A stretch of 64,000 nt of DNA, from assembly GCA_028023455.1 (NCBI GenBank), contig JAQFVV010000017.1, positions 7,288,985 to 7,352,984 of the forward strand, read 5' to 3'. Under the pieces are notes generated by a model, which saw only the letters and a program-made list of their open reading frames with translations, searched no databases and was not told the DNA's origin. The translations under genes and the position numbers were made by a program. Within the stretch, counting starts at the first letter, position 1. Each line of letters starts with the position of its first letter. This document shows, in pieces, positions 44,985-56,600 of the stretch. Origin of the DNA: Epiperipatus broadwayi. Taxonomy: Eukaryota > Onychophora > Udeonychophora > Euonychophora > Peripatidae.

Positions 44985-45228
44985 TACAATTAGATATATG
45001 CTCAACATCATTTCCTAATTATTTTTTGGTGTGTATTCGAAGACAATTAGATATATGCTGAACATATTTCCTAATTATTAAAAATAATTAAATATATGCT
45101 GAACACATTTCCTGAAAAAATTTTGGTGCTTATCTAAGTTTAGATATATACTGAATATATTTCCTAACTATTTAAGACAATTAGATATATGCTAAACACA
45201 TTTCCTAACTATTATTTTTGGAGTGTAG
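44985..45228 (+). repeat. Five imperfect tandem copies of a 41-57-bp unit
   Basis: CAATTAGATATATGCT.AACA..TTTCCTAA recurs at about 44,987, 45,044, 45,086, 45,138 and 45,178 with variable spacing. Confidence 0.85.
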
Positions 45229-45549
45229 TCATTCTGATGTTTGGACTATTAAAGATGCCCTCTTTTCATCTACTGATATTTTTTTGTATTTAATTTTCTT
45301 TTATATACACTATCTTTTGTGCTTCTTTTTATTTTTAAATGCATAATTTATTGTATCATTTTATATTACTTATAAACTTTATTTGTTCCCCTGTATATTT
45401 CTATTGCAAATCTTATTTTCAAAAAATTGGAGATCTTTTAATTTTCTGTCAATTTTCTCTTTTCTTATTTCTTTTTTTAATCTTTAATATTTCAATATTT
45501 ACTCTTTTTTTATGATTTTGGATTATTGTTCACTAACTGTATGAAACAG

Positions 45550-45940
45550 TATGTGATGCTGTGATGTGGCTATTCCTTTATCAAAGTCAGGAATCTCTCA
45601 GTCAATATGTCCAAGAAAAGCCTGTTAGCCACCTTCCATTCCACATCTTACGTTTTTCCATATTATTTGCTATCCTGTTCTATCCTATTTTCACAATATC
45701 ATCTTTGTCCATTCCATGGCCTGTGTATCTAGATCTCCCATATTTTTTTTCAATTCCTGCATGAAGACCAATAATCCATTTTCTGTACAGTCACTTGGTC
45801 TATATTTATTTTCCCAAAACTTTATTATTTGTACCCTTTCTGCTTGTAAGAATTTACATTCTATTAGTAAATTCCTAATATTTTTCATGCCTTCCTTACA
45901 TAACCTGCAGATTAAATCACCAACATTTCTCTATTATGCA
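45550..45940 (-). pseudogene. LINE 3' fragment with zinc-finger C-terminus, copy 3
   Basis: The - strand encodes K-N-I-R-N-L-L-I-E-C-K-F-L-Q-A-E-R-V-Q-I (45,888-45,829), the H/C half of the zf-RVT-like finger (His changed to Asn). It then runs G-L-L-V-F-M-Q-E-L-K, W-K-W-D-like residues and the common 3' end. It stops where the next copy begins. Confidence 0.8.
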
Positions 45941-45943
45941 ATG

Positions 45944-47090
45944 TGATGCACTGTGACTTCTCCTTATTTAGACTTGGGAATCTCTCAGCCACTATGTCCA
46001 GAGAAACCTGTTAGCCACTTTACTTTCCCTTTCCATTCCCCACCCTAAGTTTTTCCCATATTCTTCTCTATCGTAGTCCATCCCATTTCCACAACGTAAT
46101 CTTTGTCAACTCCTTGTTCTTTATATCTAAATCTCCCTATCTTTTCCCAAACCTAGTATAAAAACCGAGAATCCACTTTTTGTACAATCACTTTGTTTAT
46201 ATTTATTCATCGATAACTTCATTATTTGTATCCTTTCTTTTTGCAGGCATTCACATTCAATTAACAGATGCCTCATATTTTCTATGCCTTTCTTACACAA
46301 TTTTCAGACCAAATCATTCACATTTTTCCATTTATGTATATATTCCCTTGTTACTAAAGATCCTACTTTCCTTGCTATTATCATAAATTAACTCGCATCT
46401 AATATTCTGTTTACTTCTATAATTTAAACTCTTTTTACTCTCCATACTAGTTCTCCACCTCTCCAACTCCCTATTCTTTATTAATGCACCTATTTTTCTA
46501 TCCCATTCCTTGTCACTATTATTCCTGACACAATCATCCAATATTTTTTATAAATATTCTGACATAGATTCTTTAACCAAATCTTCTGCATACGGTACTA
46601 CTTTGTTCATTTATCTTGTTGCCTGCCCTTTACTCATGACCCAATTAAATACTATTTTGGCTAGTCTCTTCTTATCCATAAACACCAATCTACTGAACAT
46701 TTTCATTTTGCTTTTTGCAGCTCTCATATAAAAATATGACCATCCCATTTCTCCTTGAATTGCCTCCTTTGCTGTCCACACATTTGCATCTAATGCACGT
46801 CTTCCTACTTCTCTTCCTACTTTTTCTAAGTAATCTAACACCCTTTTATTAACACATAACATATTGTTACCATTTGTTAACTCCGATACTGTCACTCCCT
46901 TCCATACAATTCTAGCTACATCATATTTATTATATGAAAACACTGTTAATTTCTTTATCAGTCCCTTTCTTTTCTTTATTTCATTAGCAAACCTTTCATA
47001 CAATAGTGTCACCCAGTGGAAGTTATAGTACTTTATGGAAAAAGTTGCTACTGCTTTAACAATTTGTATAAGCATAGGAAATGGTGATTA
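45944..47090 (-). pseudogene. LINE 3' fragment with zinc-finger C-terminus, copy 4
   Basis: Longest member of this LINE family here. On the - strand, 47,075-46,611 is open for 154 codons (D-Y-L-E-K-V-G-R-E-V, W-T-A-K-E-A-I-Q-G-E, R-L-A-K-I-V-F-N-W-V, then S-K-G-Q-A-T-R). After a frame break come R-E-L-E-R-W-R-T-S-M-E-S-K-K-S-L-N and a decayed finger. The 3' ends of copies 3 and 4 both point left and lie directly next to each other. It is 5'-truncated before the RT catalytic motifs. Confidence 0.8.
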
Positions 47091-47099
47091 TGTAACTGT

Positions 47100-47890
47100 A
47101 TGAAATAGTTTTTCTGTTAAAACATTGTTATAACCTTCTATTTATTACAATACTGTATAATATTTTTAACAGATTAAAGTTAACAGAAGTATTAAAATAT
47201 TTATTTAATTGTTCATAATTTTTAAAAATGTATCAATCCTTGTAGAAAAGAATAAAAATAGAAAGTGTTTTTTTTTTTTCATTTTAAATATTTCATTTAT
47301 AATTTCCTTTGTTCACAGTATTTAACCATGTAATTATTTTTTCGTCAAAATTCTCATATCTATCACCTTTTAAAAAATGTATCATTTTTTCCCCCTATTC
47401 ATTATGTTCAAGCAAAATTGATAACAATTATTATCAAAATTTTAAATCTATCTTTATTAATGCATGATTTCATTTCTGACAATAAACTATATTTCATTAA
47501 AAAATAATATTAACTTAGCCTCATAACTCAATCTCCAATTTGGCCATTATTATCATATTGTAGCACAAATTTTATATTAAACGTTTTTCATTTATTGGAT
47601 GTTATTTAATCTATCATAACATTTTTAATCCTTGAAACCTTTTAATATTTTGGAATTATTCATAATCTTTAGATGTCTACACATTGATCTATTTAACAGG
47701 CATATTGGTTATTGGATTCTTAATATTTTGAACCTACCCTGGATGCCAATATTATTGTGGTGCAGATTTTTTTCATTCAAACTATCTATGCTGTGTTAAT
47801 TTCATAAAATATTGTATTTATATATGAGATATTCACAAGATTAAAATTAATAAAGAATAAAAAAATCAAAGATAATTTTAATACAAAGCA
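47100..47890. other. AT-rich intronic stretch
   Basis: Nothing recognised. Confidence 0.35.
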
Positions 47891-47896
47891 TTAAGA

Positions 47897-48118
47897 CAAC
47901 AAACATCACATGACCATCATTTCTTATGCTTGTGTTGCAGTGCTCTCAGATCCAGGGTTCCTCACTGACGAAGGCCACAAGCCAGAAACAAGTCTGGAGA
48001 TATTGGATGAGTAGGCACTAGATGAGGATTTTATGCACAAGCCTTCTGGCATCCATTGATTACTCTAGCTTGCTGTGTGTGGCAATACATATAGTGAGTT
48101 TTGACTGTTTTAACATTA
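47897..48118 (+). mobile_element. Family-2 hammerhead element, one-arm copy
   Basis: Begins AAACATCACATGACCATCAT and ends near GAGTTTTGACTG. It contains one hammerhead (47,960-48,000) and the GATATTGGATGAGTAGGCAC...TTTATGCACAAGCC arm. The left arm is absent. Confidence 0.75.
47960..48002 (+). ncRNA. Hammerhead ribozyme motif, core intact (family 2)
   Basis: CTGACGA at 47,965-47,971, A, stem II GGC/GCC around CACAA, A, GAAA at 47,985-47,988, short stem III, GTC triplet ending at 47,994. Stem I is CCTCA with TGGAG, one mismatch. Stem II is stronger than in the 36.98-kb copy. Confidence 0.55.
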
Positions 48119-48194
48119 AGACAGCATAAATAAATCAGAGCATTTTAGAATTTATTATTTAGGTAAAAAGTTGTATGAGTAAACCCCTAATATT

Positions 48195-49006
48195 CATTAA
48201 AAACCAGTCAACATTTAGACAATATCAATAACAATCAACAATTTCAAAATGTTGTCAAGGCAACCAGACAATCCCAAGATCAATAGCAATCAACAATTTC
48301 AAAATGTTGTCAAGGAAACCAGACAATCCCAAGATCGATAGCAATCAACAATTTCAAAATGTTGTCAAGGCAACCAGACAATCCCAAGATCAATAGCAAT
48401 CAACAATTTCAAAATGTTGTCAAGGCAACCAGACAATCCCAAGATCAATAACAATCAACAATTTCAAAATGTTGTCAAGGCAACCAGACAATCCCAAGAT
48501 CAATAGCAATCAACAATTTCAAAATGTTGTCAAGGCAACCAGACAATCCCAAGATCAATAACAATCAACAATTTCAAAATGTTGTCAAGGCAACCAGACA
48601 ATCCCAAGATCAATAGCAATCAACAATTTCAAAATGTTGTCAAGGCAACCAGACAATCCCAAGATCAATAGCAATCAACAATTTCAAAATGTTGTCAAGG
48701 CAACCAGACAATCCCAAGATCAATAGCAATCAACAATTTCAAAATGTTGTCAAGGCAACCAGACAATCCCAAGATCAATAACAATCAACAATTTCAAAAT
48801 GTTGTCAAGGCAACCAGACAATCCCAAGATCAATAGCAATCAACAATTTCAAAATGTTGTCAAGGCAACCAGACAATCCCAAGATCAATAGCAATAAACA
48901 ATTTCAAAATGTTGTCAAGGCAACCAGACAATCCCAAGATCAATAGCAATCAACAATTTCCAACTGTTGATTGTTATTGATATTAAGTGTTGACTGGTTT
49001 TTAATG
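48195..49006. mobile_element. Small TIR element with an expanded 55-bp satellite inside
   Basis: Perfect 19-bp terminal inverted repeats CATTAAAAACCAGTCAACA (48,195-48,213) and the inverse at 48,988-49,006. Inside are 13 near-identical 55-bp units (CAATAGCAATCAACAATTTC, AAAATGTTGTCAAGG, CAACCAGACAATCCCAAGAT), varying mainly at one A/G position. Single-unit relatives with the same terminal motif occur at 10,305-10,382 (reverse) and 31,276-31,308. Confidence 0.92.
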
Positions 49007-49009
49007 ATT

Positions 49010-49510
49010 ACTTATAAACCCATTAACCTTGACCATTATTATCACTAATATTATATAATTACCATAAATTTAGTGAAATAGATTATATTTTTCTTTTAAT
49101 TTTTGTTTTATTGCTTTGTAAACTCCAATATTTGCTTTTATTTTATTTCACATATAATTTTTTAAAATTGAGATTTTTTTTTAAATTTAAAATTTAATTT
49201 TTTTAAAAACAAAAAAAATGTTAAGTTATACAAAATTTGCACAGCATAAACATATTCACAACAAAAGAAAAAAAATTTTCAATGAATCATTTTAAAAATA
49301 TTATTACAGGATATTCATTTTCACTCTCTTCTCTGTTTTATCTTTTCTTTAACCCCAATTATTAATTTACCTATTTTAATGTTTACTCACAAATTATTCT
49401 TTGATACGTCTTTCTTACATGATCTAATAAATTAAATATTACCAACTTCAACAGCACATGAATAACTTCTACTACTACTTAAATATGTAACGTGTAGGAT
49501 TATAATTTCA
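49010..49510. other. AT-rich intronic stretch
   Basis: No gene or element recognised. Confidence 0.35.
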
Positions 49511-49513
49511 TTC

Positions 49514-49962
49514 TAAATACGTTATTCAAAGTTATTTTGCAGGCAGGACTCATAATATGTCATTTTTAATAAACTTGCGAATACAATTTTACTTTTCGTA
49601 CATCAATGCCTATTCATTTAGTCTGATAAAAGAAGAATTCCTTTTATCGACCACTGACTGTATATATTGTAAATAAATCAACATTGATATCTGAAAAGAC
49701 AATAAACATCACATGACCACCACTTCTTTGCCTATTTTAATATCTGAAAAGACTGAAACTTATTCGTGGCGATCTTAGTTCACAATTTAATAAAGTCAGC
49801 TTAAACATTTTATATATTCTTTTAAATTAAATATTACTAATTTCAACAGCCTGTAAATAGGCATTGATAAATGAAAAGTAAAACTGAACTTGCACGTTTA
49901 TTAAAAATGATTTGTTACGAGTCTGCTGCAAACAATTCTGAGTAACGCATTTAGATTGAGAG
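49514..49962. repeat. Foldback repeat with a family-2 fragment between its arms
   Basis: The left arm (TAAATACGTTATTC...CATTTTTAATAAACTTGCG...TTTTACTTTTCGT.CATCAATGCCTAT) is inverted at 49,860-49,962. Between the arms, 49,697-49,733 carries the family-2 tail AATAAACATCACATGACCAC. Confidence 0.8.
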
Positions 49963-49969
49963 TGTTCCG

Positions 49970-51180
49970 TGATAGGCTAACAAATTAAGTATCAATTATT
50001 TTTTAATGCACGCCCACACACATATATTTATAAACCACAATATTATTTTATTAAAATCAATACTAAATTACCAAATGATATTAGTAAAAAAAATAAACTC
50101 CATTAATCTAATGTTTAATTTTACCTTACATTAAATTGACCAATAAAAATAATTTATATATCCAGCGAAACAAATGGTACACATTGTTTTCAATCATAAC
50201 AATATTTTTAAAATAAAAATTAAATCATTTATTAATTTATTCATATATAAATTATGTATATGTGATTATTTTAATTGTATTTTGTTTTTAAATTGCAGAC
50301 AATAATAAACTTATTACACTAATTGTAGATTGATTTACATGAAATAATAGTTAATCCTTTTACACATTATTGAAATGTCTCAAATACTGTATATTATTTC
50401 TAAAAGATATACTTTGTACTTTCAAGAATAAAAAAAAATTAAGTTGAAACTTGTGACTAAATAAATTACAGGCTGAAGTAAAAGCATTTTTTGAATTTCA
50501 AAATTAACGAACATTTGCAATTTTTTTCAAGGATCATAAATATTATTTTAATAATTCATCTAAAATCAAATCAAATTTTTATTGTCGTATTTTTTGAATA
50601 ATTAATCACGTATGAAAACATCAACTTATGGTTTGTTAGGAAAAAGATTAGACCTTTGAATAATTCATATCCTGCTGTCATACAATCGGTCTTCTACATA
50701 TTTAAATCTAATTTACATAAATTTAGACTTACATATATCTGGACCCATTTAAGTCTCTTGTATAACTTCAAGGGATTATATAAAGCACAAAAAATTAAAA
50801 GAAATTGATGTTTAAGTAAACCACGCTTTGTTATTGTTTGTCTCATGCTTGTGAACATTTCTTGTAATATATTATATATTAAATTTATTAAACGCAAAAA
50901 CCTTTGGCACATAAGCATTTTTAAAGCGCTTCTGCCGAAGATATATTATATTTGTTTTCATTAGTTAAAATAATCCATTTTCTACACTGTATCTTTTGAT
51001 TTAGATGCATTTGTATGGGAAGCTTATGTAAAAATTTGACTTAAACAAGAAGTTACAGAATACATCCTTATGTAAATAAAGTTTTGTCTACACATTTTAG
51101 TATCAAATAATAATATATATAAATTTTAAGTCATTATATTTAGCAATTGAATATAAGATATGTTAGGAGTCCATAATCAT
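49970..51180. other. AT-rich intronic stretch
   Basis: No recognisable gene. A - strand open frame of 74 codons (50,694-50,918) has no domain signature. Confidence 0.4.
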
Positions 51181-51215
51181 TACTAAAAATATTTCATTTT
51201 TTATTTTATTTTTAG

Positions 51216-51367
51216 GAACCAATTTCCCTCATCATCTAAACAAAATAAATGTAACAATTGTGGATGAAAATAATTGTCTTACAGCATTGCAGAAAAAAAG
51301 AAAAAGTATAGTCTTTCACCCAAGTTATCTCTGTTCTTCTGGGGAGCAAGGAAAAGACACTTGTGAT
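51216..51367 (+). CDS. Serine protease homolog, exon before the active-site Ser position
   Basis: Acceptor ATTTTTAG and donor GTAAGT. Its first two bases complete the Gly codon from the previous exon. It encodes N-K-I-N-V-T-I-V-D-E-N-N-C, then V-F-H-P-S-Y-L-C-S-S-G-E-Q-G-K-D-T-C-D. The F-x-x-H-x-S-x-(I/L)-C-A-x-G-E-x-G-K-D-T-C pattern is characteristic of arthropod clip-domain serine protease homologs. The Asp of K-D-T-C is the residue that sets trypsin-like S1 specificity, and it is kept. The exon ends on a codon boundary. Confidence 0.9.
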
Positions 51368-51504
51368 GTAAGTTAAATTTTGGGGACTATGAACATATGT
51401 TTTGAAATTTTTCTTTAATTTTCCAATTTTTACTAATAATCTACTATGGCCAATGGACTAGCTACTTATCATAAACAATAATTAATTATCATCAAAATTA
51501 AAAC

Positions 51505-51985
51505 TGCTATATACTTTAGAGCAGGGGTTTCTAATCTTAGAGCAGGGTTCCTAATCTTTTTGATTCCCATACCCGTTTGCCTTTTAGTAAATTATCCAGT
51601 ATTTACTATTCATTATAATAAGAAATAAGCAGTAGGAGAATGGTCCATGCAGTACATCATACACAGAAGATTCACATTTCAATAGTCATCTTGAATCTTA
51701 ATGGGGCAATTTGAGTTATTGGACCCTGCAGCAAAAAAAAAAGTCTACACAACTTCACTGTGTCCATGACTGGAAAGAGACCTGAAATGGTACTGGTATG
51801 ACTGACAGGTAGTACCAACATAGAATAGACTGAAAATGTTGCTAACATAACCTATTTTTAAAATATATTAATAGTATAATATACTTATTTACCTACTATT
51901 CACTGTAACTCCTGAACAACCTTCCCATACTTCCTGGGGGTATGGGTAGCCTAGGCTGGGACCTGTGGCCTAGAGTATATAATAT
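51505..51985 (+). repeat. Dispersed repeat with hAT-like end
   Basis: It starts with a doubled AGAGCAGGG..TTCTAATCT motif, CAGGGTTCCTAATCTTTTTG being like hAT termini. It continues with sequence shared with 13.93-14.33 kb (ACCTGAAATG, GGTAGTACCAACATAGAATA, CCTGGGGGTATGGGTAGCCT). No coding frame. Confidence 0.5.
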
Positions 51986-51989
51986 GACC

Positions 51990-52860
51990 CCAAAACATCT
52001 AAATCTTGTTAATTTTATTTCAATATTGATTTTTCTTTTTTTACAGTTATAATAAACATTAATTTATTATTTATCTGAAATTTTGTGTTGATTACTACAA
52101 ATAAATATTATATAATTTGTAAAAAAGTATAATCAACATTGAAATTTTTGAACCACTAATCTCCGCTAACACGATTATTCTTTAAAGTTAAATATTTCAT
52201 CAATAATTTCAAACACAAACTTTAGTCTAGTTGGCTATTGACAAATAAATATGTTATAAAAAATGTCATTCAAATTGTTTGTACACAAGTAATATTTTTA
52301 AAATTGTAATATTCTGATTTAAATATGATAGTCTGCCATTAATTTAAGTGTTATCACATAATTTGTTCAATTAATGTTAATTTATTTCAAGAGATATCTA
52401 TGTAAGTGTGTATATTAATTCACCTTTGGTGATATTAACCAAATCTGCAAACTAGTTTCTGGTCTTTCATAGTGAGGAATGTGATATTGCAAATATTCAT
52501 TCAGAAGCCATCTTTTATTTCTATTACGTCCTTCAAGCAATTGATTTTTAAAATACAGTATTCAAAAATTCAAAGTTTGGAAACCCAAATCAATTTTTCT
52601 GTCTAATTCCTTAGTTTTGATGTTAGGTCAAAAACTTTACATTTTAATTGTATATATAAGGTAACTTGAAGCATATTTGGAAAAAGAATTATATTTACCA
52701 ACAAGTAGATTATTAATGAAGGACATCAGCAAGGAATTAGTAATTAGCATTGCAACCTGATGATCATTTATTGCTCATCCTTCTATAGATGGCTTTGGGG
52801 TAGTCTGCCATAAAATTGATTACTGATTTAAGCATGGGTGTTAAATACAATATGAAAGTA
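51990..52860. other. AT-rich intronic stretch
   Basis: Nothing recognised. Confidence 0.35.
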
Positions 52861-52867
52861 ATATTAA

Positions 52868-53040
52868 ACAAGGCAAAACTCTCTCCATATAGCAGTGCCA
52901 CCTTATGCCAATCAGAGTAATCAATGGATGCCAGAAGGCTTGTGCATAAAATCCCTATCTAATGCCTACTCATCCAATATCCCCCGACTAGTTTCTGGCT
53001 TGTGCTAGCATGAGATAGTGATCATGTGAGGAAAGTAATA
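52868..53040 (-). mobile_element. Family-2 element, truncated at the hammerhead loop
   Basis: AGGCAAAACTCTCTCCATAT to CTAGTTTCTGGCTTGTG, where it breaks within the stem II loop. The CTGATGA half of the ribozyme is therefore missing. The family tail TGATCATGTGA follows at about 53,020. Confidence 0.7.
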
Positions 53041-53399
53041 TGATGCTTTTTATTCCTTTTGGTCCAAAAAAGATAAAAAGAGAATGATGTTAGCTCATAA
53101 TTTGGCATCACTAAAATGTATAGCTTTTGACTTAATGTTTTATATAACTATGCATAAAATCTTGGAATGATAAATCTCTTAAACTTTCACTAAATATATA
53201 CAATGTCCAGTGATTATTAAAATCCACTATGCTCAAATGATATAAATGTTTTGATGAAACAATTAGTACAGAAAAAACATAATGATGATTTGTTTGTTTG
53301 ATTTGTTAAAGAGGAAATAATTATTTTGGTTAAGGTAGATATCCAGAAACTAGTTTGGAAATCTGGTTAGCATTTACCAACAAATATACATTTATTACC

Positions 53400-53570
53400 C
53401 CTGTCTAATTCAAAGTTGCGAATATATGTTCATCTGTGTAATGAAATGGTTTTTTTCTTCTTTATAACTTAAAGCTGACTACCCTTTTGTGAAATTTACC
53501 ATAATCATAAAGAAGGAAGAAACCACTTTGATACACAGATGAACAAATGTATGCAAATTTGAATTTCGAA
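53400..53570. repeat. Foldback repeat
   Basis: TTCAAAGTTGCGAATATATG, TTCATCTGTGT and GGTTTTTTTCTTCTTTAT on the left pair with the inverse on the right, ending in GAATTT. Relatives lie at 25.78 and 32.14 kb. No hammerhead core. Confidence 0.75.
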
Positions 53571-53694
53571 TACAAATGAAGGGGGAAATCAATGTTACCC
53601 ATCTAAATAAGTGATTATAGTAAAGACCTTTGTAAAATATTCATTTTATATCATTATTATCACTAAGTTTTGATTTATTACAAATTTTATAAAA

Positions 53695-53810
53695 ATTTTT
53701 TTTTCATATGTCATAGCATTGGCTGGGAGGCAAACCCACAACAACTGTCTGCAACCAACTGCTTGCTTGCAAGGCAGCTGCACTGACTGACCAGCTAACA
53801 ATTCTTGACG
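53695..53810 (-). mobile_element. tRNA-derived SINE, copy 4, with 12-bp TSD
   Basis: In reverse: T run, CATATGTCATAGCAT, inverted B box (GGAGGCAAACCC), CAACCAACTGCTTGCTTGCA, and inverted A-box region. AATTTTATAAAA flanks both sides (53,683-53,694 and 53,811-53,822). It sits about 90 bp upstream of the last protease exon. Confidence 0.85.
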
Positions 53811-53900
53811 AATTTTATAAAATTTTTATAGCTTTATTTTTAACAATATTAACATTTATTTTCAATGTATTTTATTTAAACATATAATCAAACTTTTTAG

Positions 53901-54119
53901 GGTGATGGAGGTGGACCTGTTGTATGTGAAAGTGGATCAGGAGGCTACATTCAGTATGGAATTATTTCGTGGGGAATAGGATGTGATTCAACGGTACCAT
54001 TTGTTAATGCAGATGTTTCATTGTTTGTCACATGGATTTTACAGATGGCGGAATCGAGTTCTATAAATCCACCTCCTGTCAATAATGTTAATGTAAACCC
54101 TTTTATGTTCCAGGGATAA
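53901..54119 (+). CDS. Serine protease homolog, last exon (Ser changed to Gly)
   Basis: Acceptor CTTTTTAG before 53,901, phase 0, stop TAA at 54,117-54,119. It starts G-D-G-G-G-P-V-V-C, where active enzymes have G-D-S-G-G-P. The nucleophile Ser is replaced by Gly, so the product should not be proteolytic. G-I-I-S-W-G-I-G-C and F-V-T-W-I follow, the standard C-terminal strand and helix. A 23-residue tail rich in S, P, N and V comes after. Arthropod clip-domain homologs carry the same Ser-to-Gly change and act as cofactors or regulators in haemolymph cascades (for example prophenoloxidase activation). Which cascade applies here is unknown. Confidence 0.93.
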   Translation, partial: GDGGGPVVCESGSGGYIQYGIISWGIGCDSTVPFVNADVSLFVTWILQMAESSSINPPPVNNVNVNPFMFQG

Positions 54120-54312
54120 TAGTCGTTCTGTTATAATTTTTTTTTGTTATGAAAAAATATAAAATATTTGTTATTATTTTATTACATTTTTAAATATAAA
54201 TGACTTTGTTAACAAGTATATATTACCATAAATTTGAAGTATTGAGATGTAAATAGTAAATTGTTTTATATATAGCAGTTACATTTAATTTTATTTTATT
54301 TAGTGCAAGTAT

Positions 54313-54362
54313 AATAAAATTCATTGTTTTTATATAAAGTTCAATTTAAATAATTAAATAAA
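54313..54362 (+). promoter_or_regulatory. Candidate polyadenylation signals
   Basis: AATAAA at 54,313-54,318 and 54,357-54,362, about 200-240 bp after the protease stop codon. In DNA this AT-rich the motif is common, so use is unproven. Confidence 0.35.
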
Positions 54363-54369
54363 ACTATCT

Positions 54370-56510
54370 GGGTGGGTGTTAAATATCACTGTATATGCCG
54401 CTAAATTACAATTTTCTATTAGTTGATATTTTAAATATGTTATTTATATGTGTATATAATTTAGTATAAGTGATGGTATTTACATATTATTTCTTTGCCA
54501 GAAGCTTGCCAGGATTTTTTTTAATTATCCATTTTAAGGGGCATCAAATAAATCTTGAAAACAATATGGCTGACTGGAAGTTGTTGTATTTAATATTCAT
54601 TTAATATTATTATAAAAATACAAAAAATTACACAAAAGTACCACAATTGATTATAATTAAAAATAAATTTAATATAACTGTAGTGAACTTGAAACAGTTA
54701 CTATAACGTACTCGCTGGTCTTTCTGCACAAGCCATCGAATAACCACTGCTGTGGAAGTATTCTTCTCTGATGGTAATATCCCATAATTTTGGAAATAGT
54801 CTACTGCATGTTCTTTTGTCACTGGAAGATCCCACATTTTAATCCTTTTGGCAAAATATTTTAAAAAAATAAAGATGCTCAACGATAATCTAATGTTTAG
54901 CAATGTGTAACGTTTGAACGTTATAAGAGATATAAGAAAAAAAATTAATTAAATCTTGTGAATAGAATTTATATGAGCTTTATTAATATTTTTGAAAATT
55001 AACACAATTCAAAATTGATATTTTAATATTTTTTAAACTTAACAAGTAACGTACATTCGGTAAATATTTATAATATATGTAAAGAAAAAATAAATTAATT
55101 AAATGTTGTGAATAGAATTTTATAAGAGACTTATTAATCATTTTTAAATTTAACAGGAATTTATAATCAATTTCTTAATATTTTTTAAACTTAACAAATA
55201 ACACATGTTCAGTAAAATAATCTTGAGGAAAAAATATAAACAAATACTTGGATGCCTCTGAAAATGGATAATTAAAAAAATGCCTGACAAGCTTCCGGTG
55301 AAAGAATAATACACAAGTACCTAAATGATTTTTTAATATTTTTTGCATTTTTGCGCTACCAAACATTATAAATATTCAAATGTGTGCCATAAAGATAAAA
55401 ATTAAAGAAGTACTGACATAAATAAGTTATATTCCTTTTTAAAACTTTCTAAAGAAATATCTTGTATTTATTTCAACATATAAAGGTAATTGATATATAA
55501 ATGTTATTTTTTCAAATTTATCATAATAATACAAAATTGATACAATTAAAAAGTTTGAAATAATAAATTGCTTTAATGTCTTTAAGTTTTAAAAAAATGA
55601 AGTAAATTTATTTTATTTTAAAATGATTTATGAATGTAGCTCAAACTTTAAGAACGTTATTTTTAATGTCCCATTTATGTTATATATATATAATTCATTT
55701 ATGTAATTCATGTTACATATAATCATGAAATAAAACAATTATATATTAATGAATTTCTCTTACTTATTAATTAGTTTTTAATGATCAGAATAACAAGTTG
55801 TTTTGAAAGATTCAATATGGTCCCAATTAGTAAATATCTCAAATAGATAAATATTAAATAAGTTCAAATAAAACCATCTACAGTTTTTGAAGACGATGTG
55901 AATGAAAATATAAACTTCATTAATCAAAAAATTAACCAAAATGTTTTTTCAATATTTTGGAAACAAATCGGTGGCCAATATATTAATAGTCTGTGTTATT
56001 GTGCAACAAATAATATTGTCAATTCTTTCACATTCTTTACCGGAAATATCTTTGAATATAGTTAACTAAGGTTTTGTTAAATAGCGAATTTAAAATGTCA
56101 GAATAAGTAAGTAAAAAAGAAAAGCATCTTCAAGTGGAAGTCCTCCTACATAGATTTTAGATCTTCAAGTAGCAATAATATCACTTTCTAGCAGTTTCCT
56201 TTTCAAAATTTGTCCTTGAAATGACTAAATTTATCAATTTGATTTGTCATGCAAGGTGCACAGAATCTAACCTTATATATTACTCAGCAAAAAAAAAATT
56301 TTAAAGCGAGGCACAAGGTTTGTAATTAGCTAATTATTATTGTGACATCTAGTTAGTGAAATATTAACAGTATGTGTTAATTTTGATGAAAGAATTAAAT
56401 ATCTTTACATCATTATCTTAAAAATCTTGAAAGTAAATTCCACATCAAACTAAACTTTTTTGGAGGATTTTAAACCTATGTCATAAAAAAATCAAATTCT
56501 TTAATATAAT
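54370..56510. other. AT-rich stretch downstream of the protease gene
   Basis: No gene recognised except a weak transposase-like piece at 54,700-54,870 (separate entry). The rest is low complexity. Confidence 0.4.
54690..54870 (-). pseudogene. Possible transposase N-terminal fragment
   Basis: The - strand encodes K-M-W-D-L-P-V-T-K-E-H-A-V-D-Y-F-Q-N-Y-G-I-L-P-S-E. This looks like the beginning of Merlin/ISXO2-type transposases (w.lp.t.e.ai.f.q..GilP) that precedes a Cys-rich finger. The finger itself is not readable. This is a weak match made by eye. Confidence 0.25.
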
Positions 56511-56552
56511 GTAGAATTCGCAAAACAAACTCTTAACAAGCTTTGAGAATAC

Positions 56553-56600
56553 CCTCAACCCCAGACCGGTTTCTGCATCTAGCGTCGTCAGTGAGGTGTT
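56553..56600 (-). ncRNA. Hammerhead-like motif, family 4 left end
   Basis: On the - strand: CTGACGA (56,591 down to 56,585), a poorly paired stem II (GC/GC around TAGAT), GAAA, stem III palindrome ACCGGT, cleavage C, then TGGGG pairing with CCTCA as stem I. The stem I and GTC-type site match family 2. Stem II decay makes activity doubtful. Confidence 0.45.

Larger units (their letters stand above)
37755..51215 (+). other. Intron of the serine protease homolog gene (13.5 kb)
   Basis: Bounded by GTAATC and ATTTTTAG, phase 1. It holds the hammerhead cluster, the RTE element, the LINE tails and the 55-bp satellite. Confidence 0.85.

Noticed and set aside
48195-49006. CRISPR array (regular 55-bp repeats)
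   Set aside because: The whole unit repeats with no variable spacers, and the setting is eukaryotic. It is a satellite.
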